In this document: positions 33,443 through 39,993 of the stretch, one piece after another
How the letters are laid out: every line of letters begins with the position of its first letter
Position numbering within the stretch: the stretch's first letter is position 1
Origin: Bordetella parapertussis
GTDB taxonomy: Bacteria; Pseudomonadota; Gammaproteobacteria; Burkholderiales; SG8-41
Assembly (NCBI GenBank): GCA_945870465.1
Contig: CAMBSS010000016.1
Span: forward strand, 1 to 39,993
Length of the DNA: 39,993 bases
Reading direction: 5' to 3'
Made by a program: the position numbers and the translations under genes
Notes under the pieces: model-generated
Databases searched by the model: none
What the model was told of the DNA's origin: nothing
What the model saw: the letters and a program-made list of their open reading frames with translations, nothing else

Positions 33443-35578
33443 ATGCCCCCGTCCGCCGGCGCAACGCCCGAAGCCGCCACTCTCTTCAAGGAATGGTCCG
33501 GCTACCTCAAGCCGGAAGACGTCGCGCGGGTAGAAACCGCTTACCACTTCAGCGAAGCCGCGCACAGCGGCCAGTTCCGCGCTTCCGGGGACCCGTACAT
33601 CTCGCACCCGCTGGCGGTCGCCAACATACTCGCCGAGCTCCATCTCGACTCGCAGGCGCTGTCCGCGGCACTCCTGCACGACGTGATGGAAGACACCGAA
33701 GTCACCAAGACCGAAATCAGCAAAAAATTCGGCAAGCCGGTGGCCGATCTGGTCGACGGCGTTTCCAAGCTCGACCGCATCGAGTTCGAGACCCACGAAG
33801 AAGCGCAGGCCGAGAACTTCCGCAAAATGCTGCTGGCGATGGCGCGCGACGTGCGCGTCATTCTCATCAAGCTCGCCGACCGCCTGCACAACATGCGCAC
33901 GCTCGACGCGGTGCCCGTCGCCAAGAGAAAACGCATCGCGCGCGAAACGCTCGACATCTACGCGCCGATCGCCAACCGCCTCGGGCTAAACGGCATTTAC
34001 CAGGAACTCGAAGACCTCGGTTTTCTCTACCTCTACCCGGCGCGCAACCGCGTGCTGTCAAAGGCGCTGAAGAGAGCGCGCGGCAACCGCCGTGAAGTGG
34101 TCGGCAAGGTTGAAGAGACGATCAACAAGCGGCTGAAAAAAGAAGGCATCGAAGCGCTGGTGCACGGCCGCGAAAAACACCTCTACAGCATCTATCGCAA
34201 GATGCGCGAGAAGCACCTGTCGTTCGCCAAGGTGCACGACGTGTTCGGTTTTCGCATCATCGTCAAGGACGTGCCGTCCTGCTACCTCGTGCTGGGCGCG
34301 CTGCACGGGCTCTACAAACCCATCCCCGGCAAGTTCAAGGATTACATCGCGATCACCAAGGCGAACGGCTACCAGTCGCTGCACACCACCCTCTTCGGCC
34401 CGTTCGGCAGCCCGATCGAAATCCAGATCCGCACGCAGGAAATGCACAAGATCGCCGAAGCCGGCGTCGCCTCGCACTGGCTCTACAAGAGCACCGACGC
34501 CTCACTCAACGAGCTGCAGAAAAAAACCCACCAGTGGTTGCAGAGCCTGCTCGAGATCCAGTCGGGCACCGGCAATTCGACCGAATTTCTCGAGCACCTG
34601 AAAGTCGATCTCTTTCCCGATGCCGTGTACGTGTTCACGCCGAAAGGCAAGATCCTCTCATTGCCGCGGGGCGCCACGGCGGTCGATTTCGCGTACTCGG
34701 TGCACACCGACATCGGTAACCGCTGCGTGGCCGTCAAGATCAACGACGAGCTGATGCCGCTCAGGACCGAACTCAAAAACGGCGAACGCGTCGAGATCAT
34801 CACCGCTTCGCACGCCAAGCCCAACCCGCTGTGGCTCAACTACGTGATAACCGCCAAGGCGCGTTCGCACATCCGGCATTTTTTGAAGTCGGTGCAGTCG
34901 CAGGAATCCGCGCAACTCGGCGAGCGCCTGCTCAATCAGGCATTGAGCGTGCTGCGCACGGAGGTAGCCGAAATCAAGGAAGCACAGTGGGAGAAGCTGT
35001 TGAAGGACACCGGCGCGAAATCAAAGGCCGACATATTGGCCGACATCGGCCTCGGCAAACGCCTATCCGTCATCGTCGCGCGCCAGTTGCTGTCGCTCGG
35101 CAATGCGCCCGGCGAAGAACGCCGCAATGTCGGCCCCGTCATGATTCGCGGCTCGGAAGGCATGGCAGTGCAGTTCGCACATTGCTGCAAGCCGATACCC
35201 GGCGACCCCATCATCGGCCTCATCAGCAAGGGCCAGGGCATGATCATTCATACCCACGGCTGTCCTGTGATCGTCAAGACGCGCACCGATCCGGGCAAGG
35301 TGATCGACGTCGAATGGGCGCCCGAGACCAAAAAACTCTTCAACGTCAGCATCAAGCTGGTCGTCATGAACCAGCGCGGCGTGCTCGCCAAGGTCGCCGC
35401 GACAATTTCCGGCGCCGATTCGAACATCGACAACGTCGCGGTCGATCCCGAGCAGGGCGATCAGTACGCAACGATGCACTTCACCCTGCAAGTTTTCAAT
35501 CGCCTGCATCTCGCGCAAATCATGCGCGCCCTGCGCCGCCTGCCGGAAGTCATCCGCATCACGCGAGTGAATAACTAG
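33443..35578 (+). CDS. spoT: Bifunctional (p)ppGpp synthetase/hydrolase (SpoT/RelA family)
   Basis: Makes and degrades the alarmone (p)ppGpp. The 711-aa protein has an intact HD hydrolase domain (SHPLAVANILAEL and ALLHDVMEDT near residues 53-94). The synthetase domain follows (VHGREKHLYSIYRKM, FGFRIIV, KDYIAITKANGYQSLHT), then TGS (DAVYVFTPKGKILSLPRGA) and a C-terminal ACT domain (VVMNQRGVLAKVAATIS). Both catalytic regions look complete, so it should be bifunctional. The stop TAG (35576-35578) is the left CTAG end of repeat family A copy 3. Confidence 0.96.
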   Translation: MPPSAGATPEAATLFKEWSGYLKPEDVARVETAYHFSEAAHSGQFRASGDPYISHPLAVANILAELHLDSQALSAALLHDVMEDTEVTKTEISKKFGKPVADLVDGVSKLDRIEFETHEEAQAENFRKMLLAMARDVRVILIKLADRLHNMRTLDAVPVAKRKRIARETLDIYAPIANRLGLNGIYQELEDLGFLYLYPARNRVLSKALKRARGNRREVVGKVEETINKRLKKEGIEALVHGREKHLYSIYRKMREKHLSFAKVHDVFGFRIIVKDVPSCYLVLGALHGLYKPIPGKFKDYIAITKANGYQSLHTTLFGPFGSPIEIQIRTQEMHKIAEAGVASHWLYKSTDASLNELQKKTHQWLQSLLEIQSGTGNSTEFLEHLKVDLFPDAVYVFTPKGKILSLPRGATAVDFAYSVHTDIGNRCVAVKINDELMPLRTELKNGERVEIITASHAKPNPLWLNYVITAKARSHIRHFLKSVQSQESAQLGERLLNQALSVLRTEVAEIKEAQWEKLLKDTGAKSKADILADIGLGKRLSVIVARQLLSLGNAPGEERRNVGPVMIRGSEGMAVQFAHCCKPIPGDPIIGLISKGQGMIIHTHGCPVIVKTRTDPGKVIDVEWAPETKKLFNVSIKLVVMNQRGVLAKVAATISGADSNIDNVAVDPEQGDQYATMHFTLQVFNRLHLAQIMRALRRLPEVIRITRVNN

Positions 35579-35733
35579 AACTCACCTCAAAAATACAACA
35601 ACGACAAGCAACCGCCGATAAATTCTTTTTAATACCCCCTTGAGGGGTACGCCGATTGACGCCGATAGAATTCCAGACACTTTCCCGAACCGCGTTCATC
35701 GGCGGTTCCAAATTTTTTTGAGACCGTTTCTAG
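35575..35733. repeat. Hairpin element, family A copy 3 (CTAG-ended, 159 bp)
   Basis: It runs from CTAG at 35575 to CTAG at 35730. Its first 45 bp are the exact reverse complement of the right end of copy 1, and its right end (ATCGGCGGTT, poly-T, GAGAC, TTCTAG) corresponds to the left end of copy 1. The left TAG is the spoT stop codon; the right end is 7 bp after the lipoprotein stop. The arms AACCGCCGAT / ATCGGCGGTT followed by a T7 run look like a terminator reading to the right. Confidence 0.88.
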
Positions 35734-35740
35734 AGAGTTT

Positions 35741-36007
35741 TTACTTGCGGCGCCGGCAGATATCGTTGCCGTCCTGCCAGCCCTGTTTGTAGCTCGCGTC
35801 AGATTTGAAACGCGCTTCGTCGCGCTTTTTTGTCCCGTCAACGCTCGCGCAACCGTCGGCATAACCGGCGCGAAAAGCCGGTGGATAACCTGACAGATTG
35901 ACCCCCGGTGCAGGCAGGTTGGGAGACGACGATGGGAGAGAGGCAGGCCCGCTCGCGCAACCCGCCGCCAATGCCGCAATCAGCATAAGAATAAGAATAA
36001 AGCGCAT
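35741..36007 (-). CDS. Small lipoprotein of unknown function
   Basis: An 88-aa protein with a lipoprotein signal peptide MRFILILMLIAALAAGC, whose lipobox LAAGC puts the lipidated Cys at residue 17. The mature part has a Ser/Pro linker and a globular region with GYPPAFRAGYADGCASVDG and YKQGWQDGNDIC, including two further Cys. This F/Y..G...G..D pattern is seen in small envelope proteins, but I cannot name a function. It is convergent with spoT, separated by repeat copy 3. Confidence 0.8.
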   Translation of the reverse strand: MRFILILMLIAALAAGCASGPASLPSSSPNLPAPGVNLSGYPPAFRAGYADGCASVDGTKKRDEARFKSDASYKQGWQDGNDICRRRK

Positions 36008-36053
36008 GCACGCATCAATGTCTGCCAGTTAAGGCATTAGACCATGCGCGGCG

Positions 36054-37277
36054 CTAATGTTTCCCCAGCGTATGCATGATGGCGCGCGGCACGATGAAGT
36101 TGCCGCCCAGGACCTGCAGCGACTTGTCATCGCTGGCGACGCAGATTTCTTGCAGCGCGAGAAAAGCGCGGCCGGCGGCGGTATCGTGCCAGAACCAGTG
36201 CAGCACGGCCGCCGCATCGGGATTGCCGGGTTTGGCGGCGGCGGCTTCGTAGTAATAGGCGCGGATATCGTCGCACACGATTTTGAGCGTTTCGCCTGCG
36301 CTCATGCCGTCGAGGTTGGGCTGAGGCGCCGCATTGAGGTACGACGCCAGAAACAATGCGGCTTCGTCCATCGTCATGCCACTGAGACCCGTGGTGGTGC
36401 GCTCGCGGCGTTTGGCGGCGAGGTCGTGCCAGGGTGACAACTCTTCGATTTCGCGCGACAGCGCAGCACCCAGGTCGCGCTCGTCGACCGCGCGCTCGAA
36501 GCTGACCGGGCAGGCCATGCCTGCCGTTTCTTCCGCCGTGGGCCGCGGCGCCTCTTCCGCATAATCTTCGAGCACTGGCCCCGCGGGCGCTTCGAGCAGG
36601 CGCAGAACCGCGATCAACACGCGGCGCTGGAATGCACTGTCGCCGGGCACGCCGAACGGGCGGCCGAGTATGAACGGCACCCACAGGCCGCGCGGCGGCT
36701 TGATCGCCGCAGTGTGCTCGCGCACGAGCGATATCTGCGTCGTCGCGATGCCCGCGCTTTCGAGGTAGTGGCCGAGTGCGCCGACGGCGCACGTGCAGTT
36801 CGGTCAGACCGGACTTAACAATACCGCATCGACGCGGTCTTTTTTCAGCAGGCCCGCCAGCTCGCGCGCTTTCGGCTCGATCTTGCGGATGGGTGCCGCG
36901 CCCATGAACGAATAGTGGAAGTCAGCGACGGAACCGATCACGCCTTCGCGCGCGAGTTCGTTCAGCCGGTCGAGCGGAAACGCGACGTTGTGGTCTTCCT
37001 GGAACCCCGTGCGGTCGAAGTTCACCGACTGGTGGCTCATCACGAGGTCCGTTGCCGGCGTATCGCCGGGGATGACACGGTAGTCGGTCGCCGTAGCACT
37101 CGGACCGAATGGCCGGTCACCGCGCACCTGCAGCCCCGCGGTGGAAACGATGGCGATACGGCATTGCTTGAGCGGCGGCGGCTTGACCCAGGGACGCGCG
37201 TCGAAACCCGCGCAGTCCTTGACCTTGTCGAGCATGTGTTCGCGTTCCCAGTCGGGTAAATCAGCTAGTCTGACCAT
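36054..37277 (-). CDS. Selenoprotein of the glycine/betaine/sarcosine/D-proline reductase B family (in-frame TGA = Sec)
   Basis: Two open frames (37277-36807 and 36803-36054) are in the same frame and separated only by TGA at 36804-36806. Joined, they give 407 aa with Sec at residue 158. The first part matches GrdB/PrdB: IAIVSTAGLQVRGD, DYRVIPGDTP, MSHQSVNFDR, NVAFPLDRLNELAREGVIG, FHYSFMG, then DAVLLSPV-U-PNCTCAVGA, i.e. the UxxC redox motif, and HYLESAGIATTQISLVREH. The second part (VPFILGRPFGVPGDSAFQRR, LSPWHDLAAKRRERTTTG) resembles proteobacterial members. AGGGAGA precedes the ATG. A SECIS-like hairpin follows the TGA. Substrate unknown; clostridial relatives reduce C-N bonds. selA/B/C are not in the window. 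Confidence 0.88.
36776..36792 (-). promoter_or_regulatory. Predicted bacterial SECIS element
   Basis: On the minus strand, 11 nt after the TGA, GTGCGCC-GTC-GGCGCAC forms a perfect 7-bp stem. The loop begins with GU, 18 nt after the UGA. Bacterial SECIS hairpins recognised by SelB carry a GU at the apical loop at about this distance (as in E. coli fdhF). The hairpin is coding, overlapping the codons for TCAVGAL. Confidence 0.8.
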
Positions 37278-37288
37278 GCGTTGTCTCC

Positions 37289-37458
37289 CTAGAACCCATT
37301 CTTAGAACACTACACTGAAAAGCAACCGCCGATAAACGCGGATGAACGCCGACATAATTCCAAGCCTGCCCCTGCACCAACATACAGCCCATTTAGCTTA
37401 TCGGCGTTGATCCGCGTTCATCGGCGGTTCCAAATTGCTTTTTTGAGACCACTTCTAG
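37289..37458. repeat. Hairpin element, family A copy 4 (CTAG-ended, 170 bp)
   Basis: It runs from CTAG at 37289 to CTAG at 37455. The left arm has AGCAACCGCCGATAAACGCGGATGAACGCC (units CGATAAACGC and GATGAACGC); the right arm has CGGCGTTGATCCGCGTTCATC and GGCGGTTCC, followed by a T6 run and GAGACC. The right end is 3 bp after the TAG stop of the Ldh-family gene. The left end touches the ribosome site of the selenoprotein gene, so it lies between two co-directional genes. Confidence 0.87.
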
Positions 37459-37461
37459 AAC

Positions 37462-38520
37462 CTACGCAAGCGGCGCGATCTTCAATTCAGCAGCAAGCGC
37501 GGCAAGACTCTGCAGCAGCGGCGCGGGCATCGGAATGCCGAGCCGCGTGTGCTCATCGCGCTTGGCATGACTCTGCTCGCCGGGCAAACGGACTGCCTCC
37601 ACACCTGGCAGCCGCTTCGAATTGCGGATGTCACGCACCAGTTGATCGACGCTCGCCTTGAATTCACCGAGTTCGCGGAACATCGCGACGTTGATCGCGA
37701 CGATCACATGGCCGGTGTTGGTGGCCGTCGTATCGTCGTTGTTGAAGTCGACCACGTCGCGGCCCATCGCGGCGCCGTTCAGCGTGCCGGCAAGCAGCCC
37801 GAATATCAAGGCAAGCCCGTAACCTTTATAACCGCCGATCGGCAGCAGCAAGCCTTCGTTCGCGCGTTTGGGATCGGTGAGCGGCTGTCCCTGGCGATCT
37901 ATCATCCAGCCTTCCGGCATGGTTTCGCCGCGTTGTGCCGCGGTTTTTACTTTGCCATACGCGGCAACGGTCGTTGCCATGTCGAGCACGATCGCCGGCT
38001 CGGCGCCCGCCGGAATCCCCACGGCGATGGGATTGGTCGAGAGCAACATGTCGAGCCCGCCCCACGCCGCCAGATGGTTCGCATTGCCGACAGCCAGATA
38101 CAAACCGATCATGTCGTGCTCTATCGGCATGCTCGCATACAGCGACGCCGGTCCAGCATGATTGCTCGCCTTGACGCCCACCCATGCAGTGCCCGCGGTC
38201 TTCGCTTTCTCGATTGCCTTCTCCGCGGCGAAGCGCATGACGAGGTGCCCCATGCCGTTGTCGCCATCGACCAGTGCCATGCCCGGCGCTTCGCGTTCGA
38301 TGCGGATCGCAGGTTTGATATTGACCGCGCCACCCTTGATGCGGCGTATGTACTGCGGCAGGCGGAACACGCCATGCCCGTCCGAGCCGTTGACATCGGC
38401 GCGCGTCATCAGCTCAGCGATGCTCGCCGCCTCAGGCGCGGAAATGCCGATGGCCACGAATGCGCGCGCGATAAAGGCCTGAAGCTCGGCGGCTTTAACT
38501 CTGCGGGATTCTGCATTCAT
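37462..38520 (-). CDS. Malate/L-lactate dehydrogenase family oxidoreductase (Ldh_2)
   Basis: NAD(P)-dependent 2-hydroxyacid or imine-type oxidoreductase of the MDH2/YlbC/ComC superfamily, 352 aa. It carries the catalytic His motif NGSDGHGVFRLPQYI, GVKASNHAGPASLYAS, STNPIAVGIPAG, VLDMATTVAAYGKV and GGYKGYGLALIFGLL, which together are diagnostic. The substrate cannot be told from the sequence; family members act on malate, lactate, ureidoglycolate or ketoacid-derived imines. It is upstream of the selenoprotein gene on the same strand, so the two could be linked in function. Confidence 0.93.
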   Translation of the reverse strand: MNAESRRVKAAELQAFIARAFVAIGISAPEAASIAELMTRADVNGSDGHGVFRLPQYIRRIKGGAVNIKPAIRIEREAPGMALVDGDNGMGHLVMRFAAEKAIEKAKTAGTAWVGVKASNHAGPASLYASMPIEHDMIGLYLAVGNANHLAAWGGLDMLLSTNPIAVGIPAGAEPAIVLDMATTVAAYGKVKTAAQRGETMPEGWMIDRQGQPLTDPKRANEGLLLPIGGYKGYGLALIFGLLAGTLNGAAMGRDVVDFNNDDTTATNTGHVIVAINVAMFRELGEFKASVDQLVRDIRNSKRLPGVEAVRLPGEQSHAKRDEHTRLGIPMPAPLLQSLAALAAELKIAPLA

Positions 38521-38565
38521 GGCTGGATTTTATCTGTTTCTGCGAACCACGGAGCGGCAGCCAGC

Positions 38566-38683
38566 CCACCACTGCAACACCTTTATCTAAGCGTTCACCC
38601 AATCCGGGTTGCGCTTCATTGTAAAAAATAACCTCGGCAAGAAATTCAAGGCGTGCGGCGGCGATAAACCGCGCGTGCTTCAG
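38566..38683 (-). pseudogene. Truncated RelE/ParE-type toxin remnant
   Basis: From a CTG codon at 38683 the minus strand reads LKHARFIAAARLEFLAEVIF and YNEAQPGLGERLDKGV, which matches the N-terminal part of RelE/ParE toxins (...A..EF.E...YY....PGLG..F). Homology stops after about 40 residues and the frame runs into the Ldh gene start region. The catalytic C-terminus is missing and the start is CTG rather than ATG. It overlaps the antitoxin stop by 2 bp, as in intact operons. Judged dead. Confidence 0.65.
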
Positions 38684-38868
38684 CGGGCAAGGCGCCTAGC
38701 CTCGGCAAAAACCTCCTCTGCCGAAAACGTTGCAAGTTCACCGCGGTCAAATGCGGCGATCCGTTTCTCAATCTCCAAGTCCCAAGCAGCCTCGATTTCC
38801 GCAACCGGCGCGTCCAGCAGCGACCCCAGTAGTACGTCGGCGAGTCGCGCGCCACCGCAGTGGCGAAA
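38680..38868 (-). pseudogene. 5'-truncated addiction-module antitoxin remnant
   Basis: The frame reads GARLADVLLGSLLDAP, VAEIEAAWDLEIEKRIAAFD, RGELATFSAEEVF and AEARRLAR-stop. This is the C-terminal part of the short addiction-module antitoxins (LAE.LL.SLDEP...VEAAW..EIE.R...). An in-frame stop (38869-38871) lies upstream and no start codon remains, so the N-terminal ~15-20 residues are lost. It precedes the toxin remnant with the usual 2-bp overlap. Confidence 0.7.
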
Positions 38869-38881
38869 TTAGGCACGCCGC

Positions 38882-39289
38882 TTACTTTGCACGAATGCGG
38901 TTGTTCTTTGCGTTGTGTTCTAACTCGCACAATCCGAGCGCCTCCATCAGCGGTGGAACGTAGACACCAAAACGGCCGCGCAAACCCTTCTTCAGGCCAT
39001 ACCAGCCTCCGATGGGGTTCTTGGAAGAGCGACCCCATGCCTCAACAGTGCCTTCCTTCGCGGGCTTTTGCTCGTCGGCCCCGCCTAAGTCCATCCAGTC
39101 TCCATGCGCCTTGAGCATCGAATGTAGATCCTGAATGCAGCGTGCGTCGTAGTGGAGCACGGTCTTGCCCACAGTGCAGACGAGGAGAGCCAGTCCGTCT
39201 TTGCTGTCCGTGTGCATCGTAAACTCCGCCGTGCCCGGCGCTGTCTTGAGGCTCCACGGCTTGTCTTTAGTTCGGTTGAATGTCTTCAC
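38882..39289 (-). CDS. Conserved hypothetical protein
   Basis: A 135-aa soluble protein beginning MKTFNRTKDKPWSLKTAPGT with TMHTDSKDGLALLVCTVGKT, LHYDARCIQDLHSMLKAHGD and VEAWGRSSKNPIGGWYGLKK. It has no signal peptide or membrane segment. The conserved Trp/Gly pattern looks like a real small family that I have met in soil and environmental bacteria, but I cannot give a function. It ends beside the antitoxin remnant and starts 18 bp after the SRPBCC gene, with which it may form an operon. GGCGACA, a weak ribosome site, precedes the ATG. Confidence 0.75.
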   Translation of the reverse strand: MKTFNRTKDKPWSLKTAPGTAEFTMHTDSKDGLALLVCTVGKTVLHYDARCIQDLHSMLKAHGDWMDLGGADEQKPAKEGTVEAWGRSSKNPIGGWYGLKKGLRGRFGVYVPPLMEALGLCELEHNAKNNRIRAK

Positions 39290-39307
39290 TTGTCGCCTCC
39301 CCCGCTC

Positions 39308-39730
39308 TCAGGGTCGCTCAGCGGCGGTCTTCAGGCACTTCGCGAATTCATCGAATGCCGGCTGAAGGTCCGGGATGGAGCGCGTAATGAGCGGCGCCAT
39401 CAGGCCCCTGAATTCTTCGGTCATTTCAAACTTGAGCTTACCGTCGGGTTGTTGTGCAAGCACGTAAGTTCTAGTGCCGGTAAAAAGGCCCAAGGGCATC
39501 CCACCGCGCCAAACCATGCGATTCGGTGGAGTGAACTCTGACACTTTCAGAGGGAATGCGCGCCCGGGGCTGGCTTTGGCGTAAACAGTGATTGTGTTTC
39601 CCAGGGCGGCCGATCCGTCGACATTGTCCACGGTCGTGTTCCATGTCGGCCAACTGGCCAAGTCCGTGAGAATGCCCCACACACGCGAAGCTGGTGCATC
39701 AATAAGAATCGTGGAGAAGAAGGATTTCAT
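39308..39730 (-). CDS. SRPBCC (START-like) domain protein
   Basis: A 140-aa protein with the helix-grip SRPBCC fold. The opening FFSTILIDAPASRVWGILTDLASWPTWN is typical (written as FFSTILIDAPASRVW and ILTDLASWPTWN), followed by AFPLKVSEFTPPNRMVWRGG and EMTEEFRGLMAPLI. The fold binds hydrophobic ligands in a deep cavity; this group is often annotated as polyketide cyclase-like without known activity. It is upstream of the conserved hypothetical gene on the same strand. Confidence 0.88.
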   Translation of the reverse strand: MKSFFSTILIDAPASRVWGILTDLASWPTWNTTVDNVDGSAALGNTITVYAKASPGRAFPLKVSEFTPPNRMVWRGGMPLGLFTGTRTYVLAQQPDGKLKFEMTEEFRGLMAPLITRSIPDLQPAFDEFAKCLKTAAERP

Positions 39731-39817
39731 GTTTCCCTTTCGCGTTGGTGTGTTGCCCGAGAAGCCGCCGAACGGTTGCTTCGCCAGCGGCCGCAGGCCG
39801 TCAGGTGCAAGCGATGG

Positions 39818-39993
39818 TTATGCCGCAGACTCAAGATGATCTTCCCATCCCGGGAAAACCAAAACAGCAGGATGACACTTCAACGCGCGCGCGATTACTT
39901 TGGCACGTTCAACTCCAAGGCGAACACGGTCGTTCTCGATGGCCGATAGAGTGGCTTGCGCGATACGAGTGCGCTGGGCAAGTTGATTTTGAC
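39818..39993 (-). CDS. C-terminal part of an XRE-family HTH regulator (truncated by window edge)
   Basis: The minus-strand frame open at the right edge reads QNQLAQRTRIAQATLSAIEN, DRVRLGVERAKVIARALKCH and PAVLVFPGWEDHLESAA-stop. LAQRTRIAQATLSAIENDRVRLGVERAKVIARAL is a classical Cro/C1 helix-turn-helix pattern, with TLSAIEN as the recognition helix. It lies 87 bp upstream of the SRPBCC gene on the same strand and may belong to the same accessory cluster. It is 5' partial (57 residues visible). Confidence 0.82.
   Translation of the reverse strand, partial: QNQLAQRTRIAQATLSAIENDRVRLGVERAKVIARALKCHPAVLVFPGWEDHLESAA

Noticed and set aside
36804..36806. Treating the TGA as a true stop or a pseudogene mutation
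   Set aside because: The frame continues without shift for 250 codons of family-like sequence, the codon falls on the expected Sec position, and a SECIS-like hairpin follows at the right distance.

Overview
This 40 kb window looks like the chromosome of a high-GC betaproteobacterium, probably Burkholderiales-like. The main reasons are the gene order kdsD-kdsC-lptC-lptA-lptB-rpoN-hpf-ptsN-hprK-rapZ, the block hemW-rdgB-rph / yicC-gmk-rpoZ-spoT, the pair thiS-thiG followed by trmB, and two Bug-family (TctC-like) periplasmic solute receptors. No rRNA, CRISPR array, intact prophage or transposase was seen.

Layout. 1-256: 3' end of a probable prepilin-like gene and a bidirectional terminator. 278-2248 (-): CPA2/Kef-type cation:proton antiporter. 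2362-10875 (+): a dense envelope and nitrogen-PTS block making Kdo precursors (KdsD, KdsC), the LPS transport bridge (LptC, LptA, LptB), sigma-54, hibernation factor, EIIA-Ntr, HPr kinase, RapZ and a Lon-N-domain protein. 11063-16436: 5-formyl-THF cyclo-ligase (-), a secreted double-thioredoxin protein (+), MutY (-), AsmA-like protein (-) and tRNA-Gly(CCC) (-). 16437-23240: a probable catabolic island (alpha/beta-hydrolase fold protein, Bug receptor, arylsulfatase, metallo-beta-lactamase-fold hydrolase, beta-hydroxyacid dehydrogenase) lying between the intact tRNA-Gly and a defective near-full-length copy of it, with a third half-copy at 16756. 23496-27402 (+): 2-hydroxyacid dehydrogenase, ThiS, ThiG, TrmB, an ABM-domain monooxygenase, a 267-bp MITE-like element and a small unknown gene. 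27587-31384 (-): Bug receptor, HemW, RdgB, RNase PH. 31504-35578 (+): YicC, Gmk, RpoZ, SpoT. 35741-38520 (-): small lipoprotein, a selenoprotein split by an in-frame TGA, and a malate/L-lactate-type dehydrogenase. 38566-39993 (-): decayed toxin-antitoxin pair, a conserved hypothetical, an SRPBCC protein and the 3' end of an XRE regulator.

Most interesting points. (1) The two ORFs at 36054-36803 and 36807-37277 are one gene of the GrdB/PrdB selenoprotein family. The TGA at 36804-36806 falls in the expected UxxC redox motif and is followed at bacterial SECIS distance by a perfect 7-bp hairpin with GU at the start of its loop. (2) A family of 160-195-bp hairpin elements with CTAG-type ends sits directly at gene 3' ends. 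In four cases the element's terminal TAG is the stop codon of the neighbouring gene. (3) A 267-bp element with perfect 22-bp terminal inverted repeats and nested internal hairpins. (4) The tRNA-Gly-flanked catabolic island. Two further short-period hairpin repeat families (GCAAAGAC-type and GAGACGA-type) occur between 29.8 and 32.5 kb, and one copy encodes the ends of rdgB and hemW.
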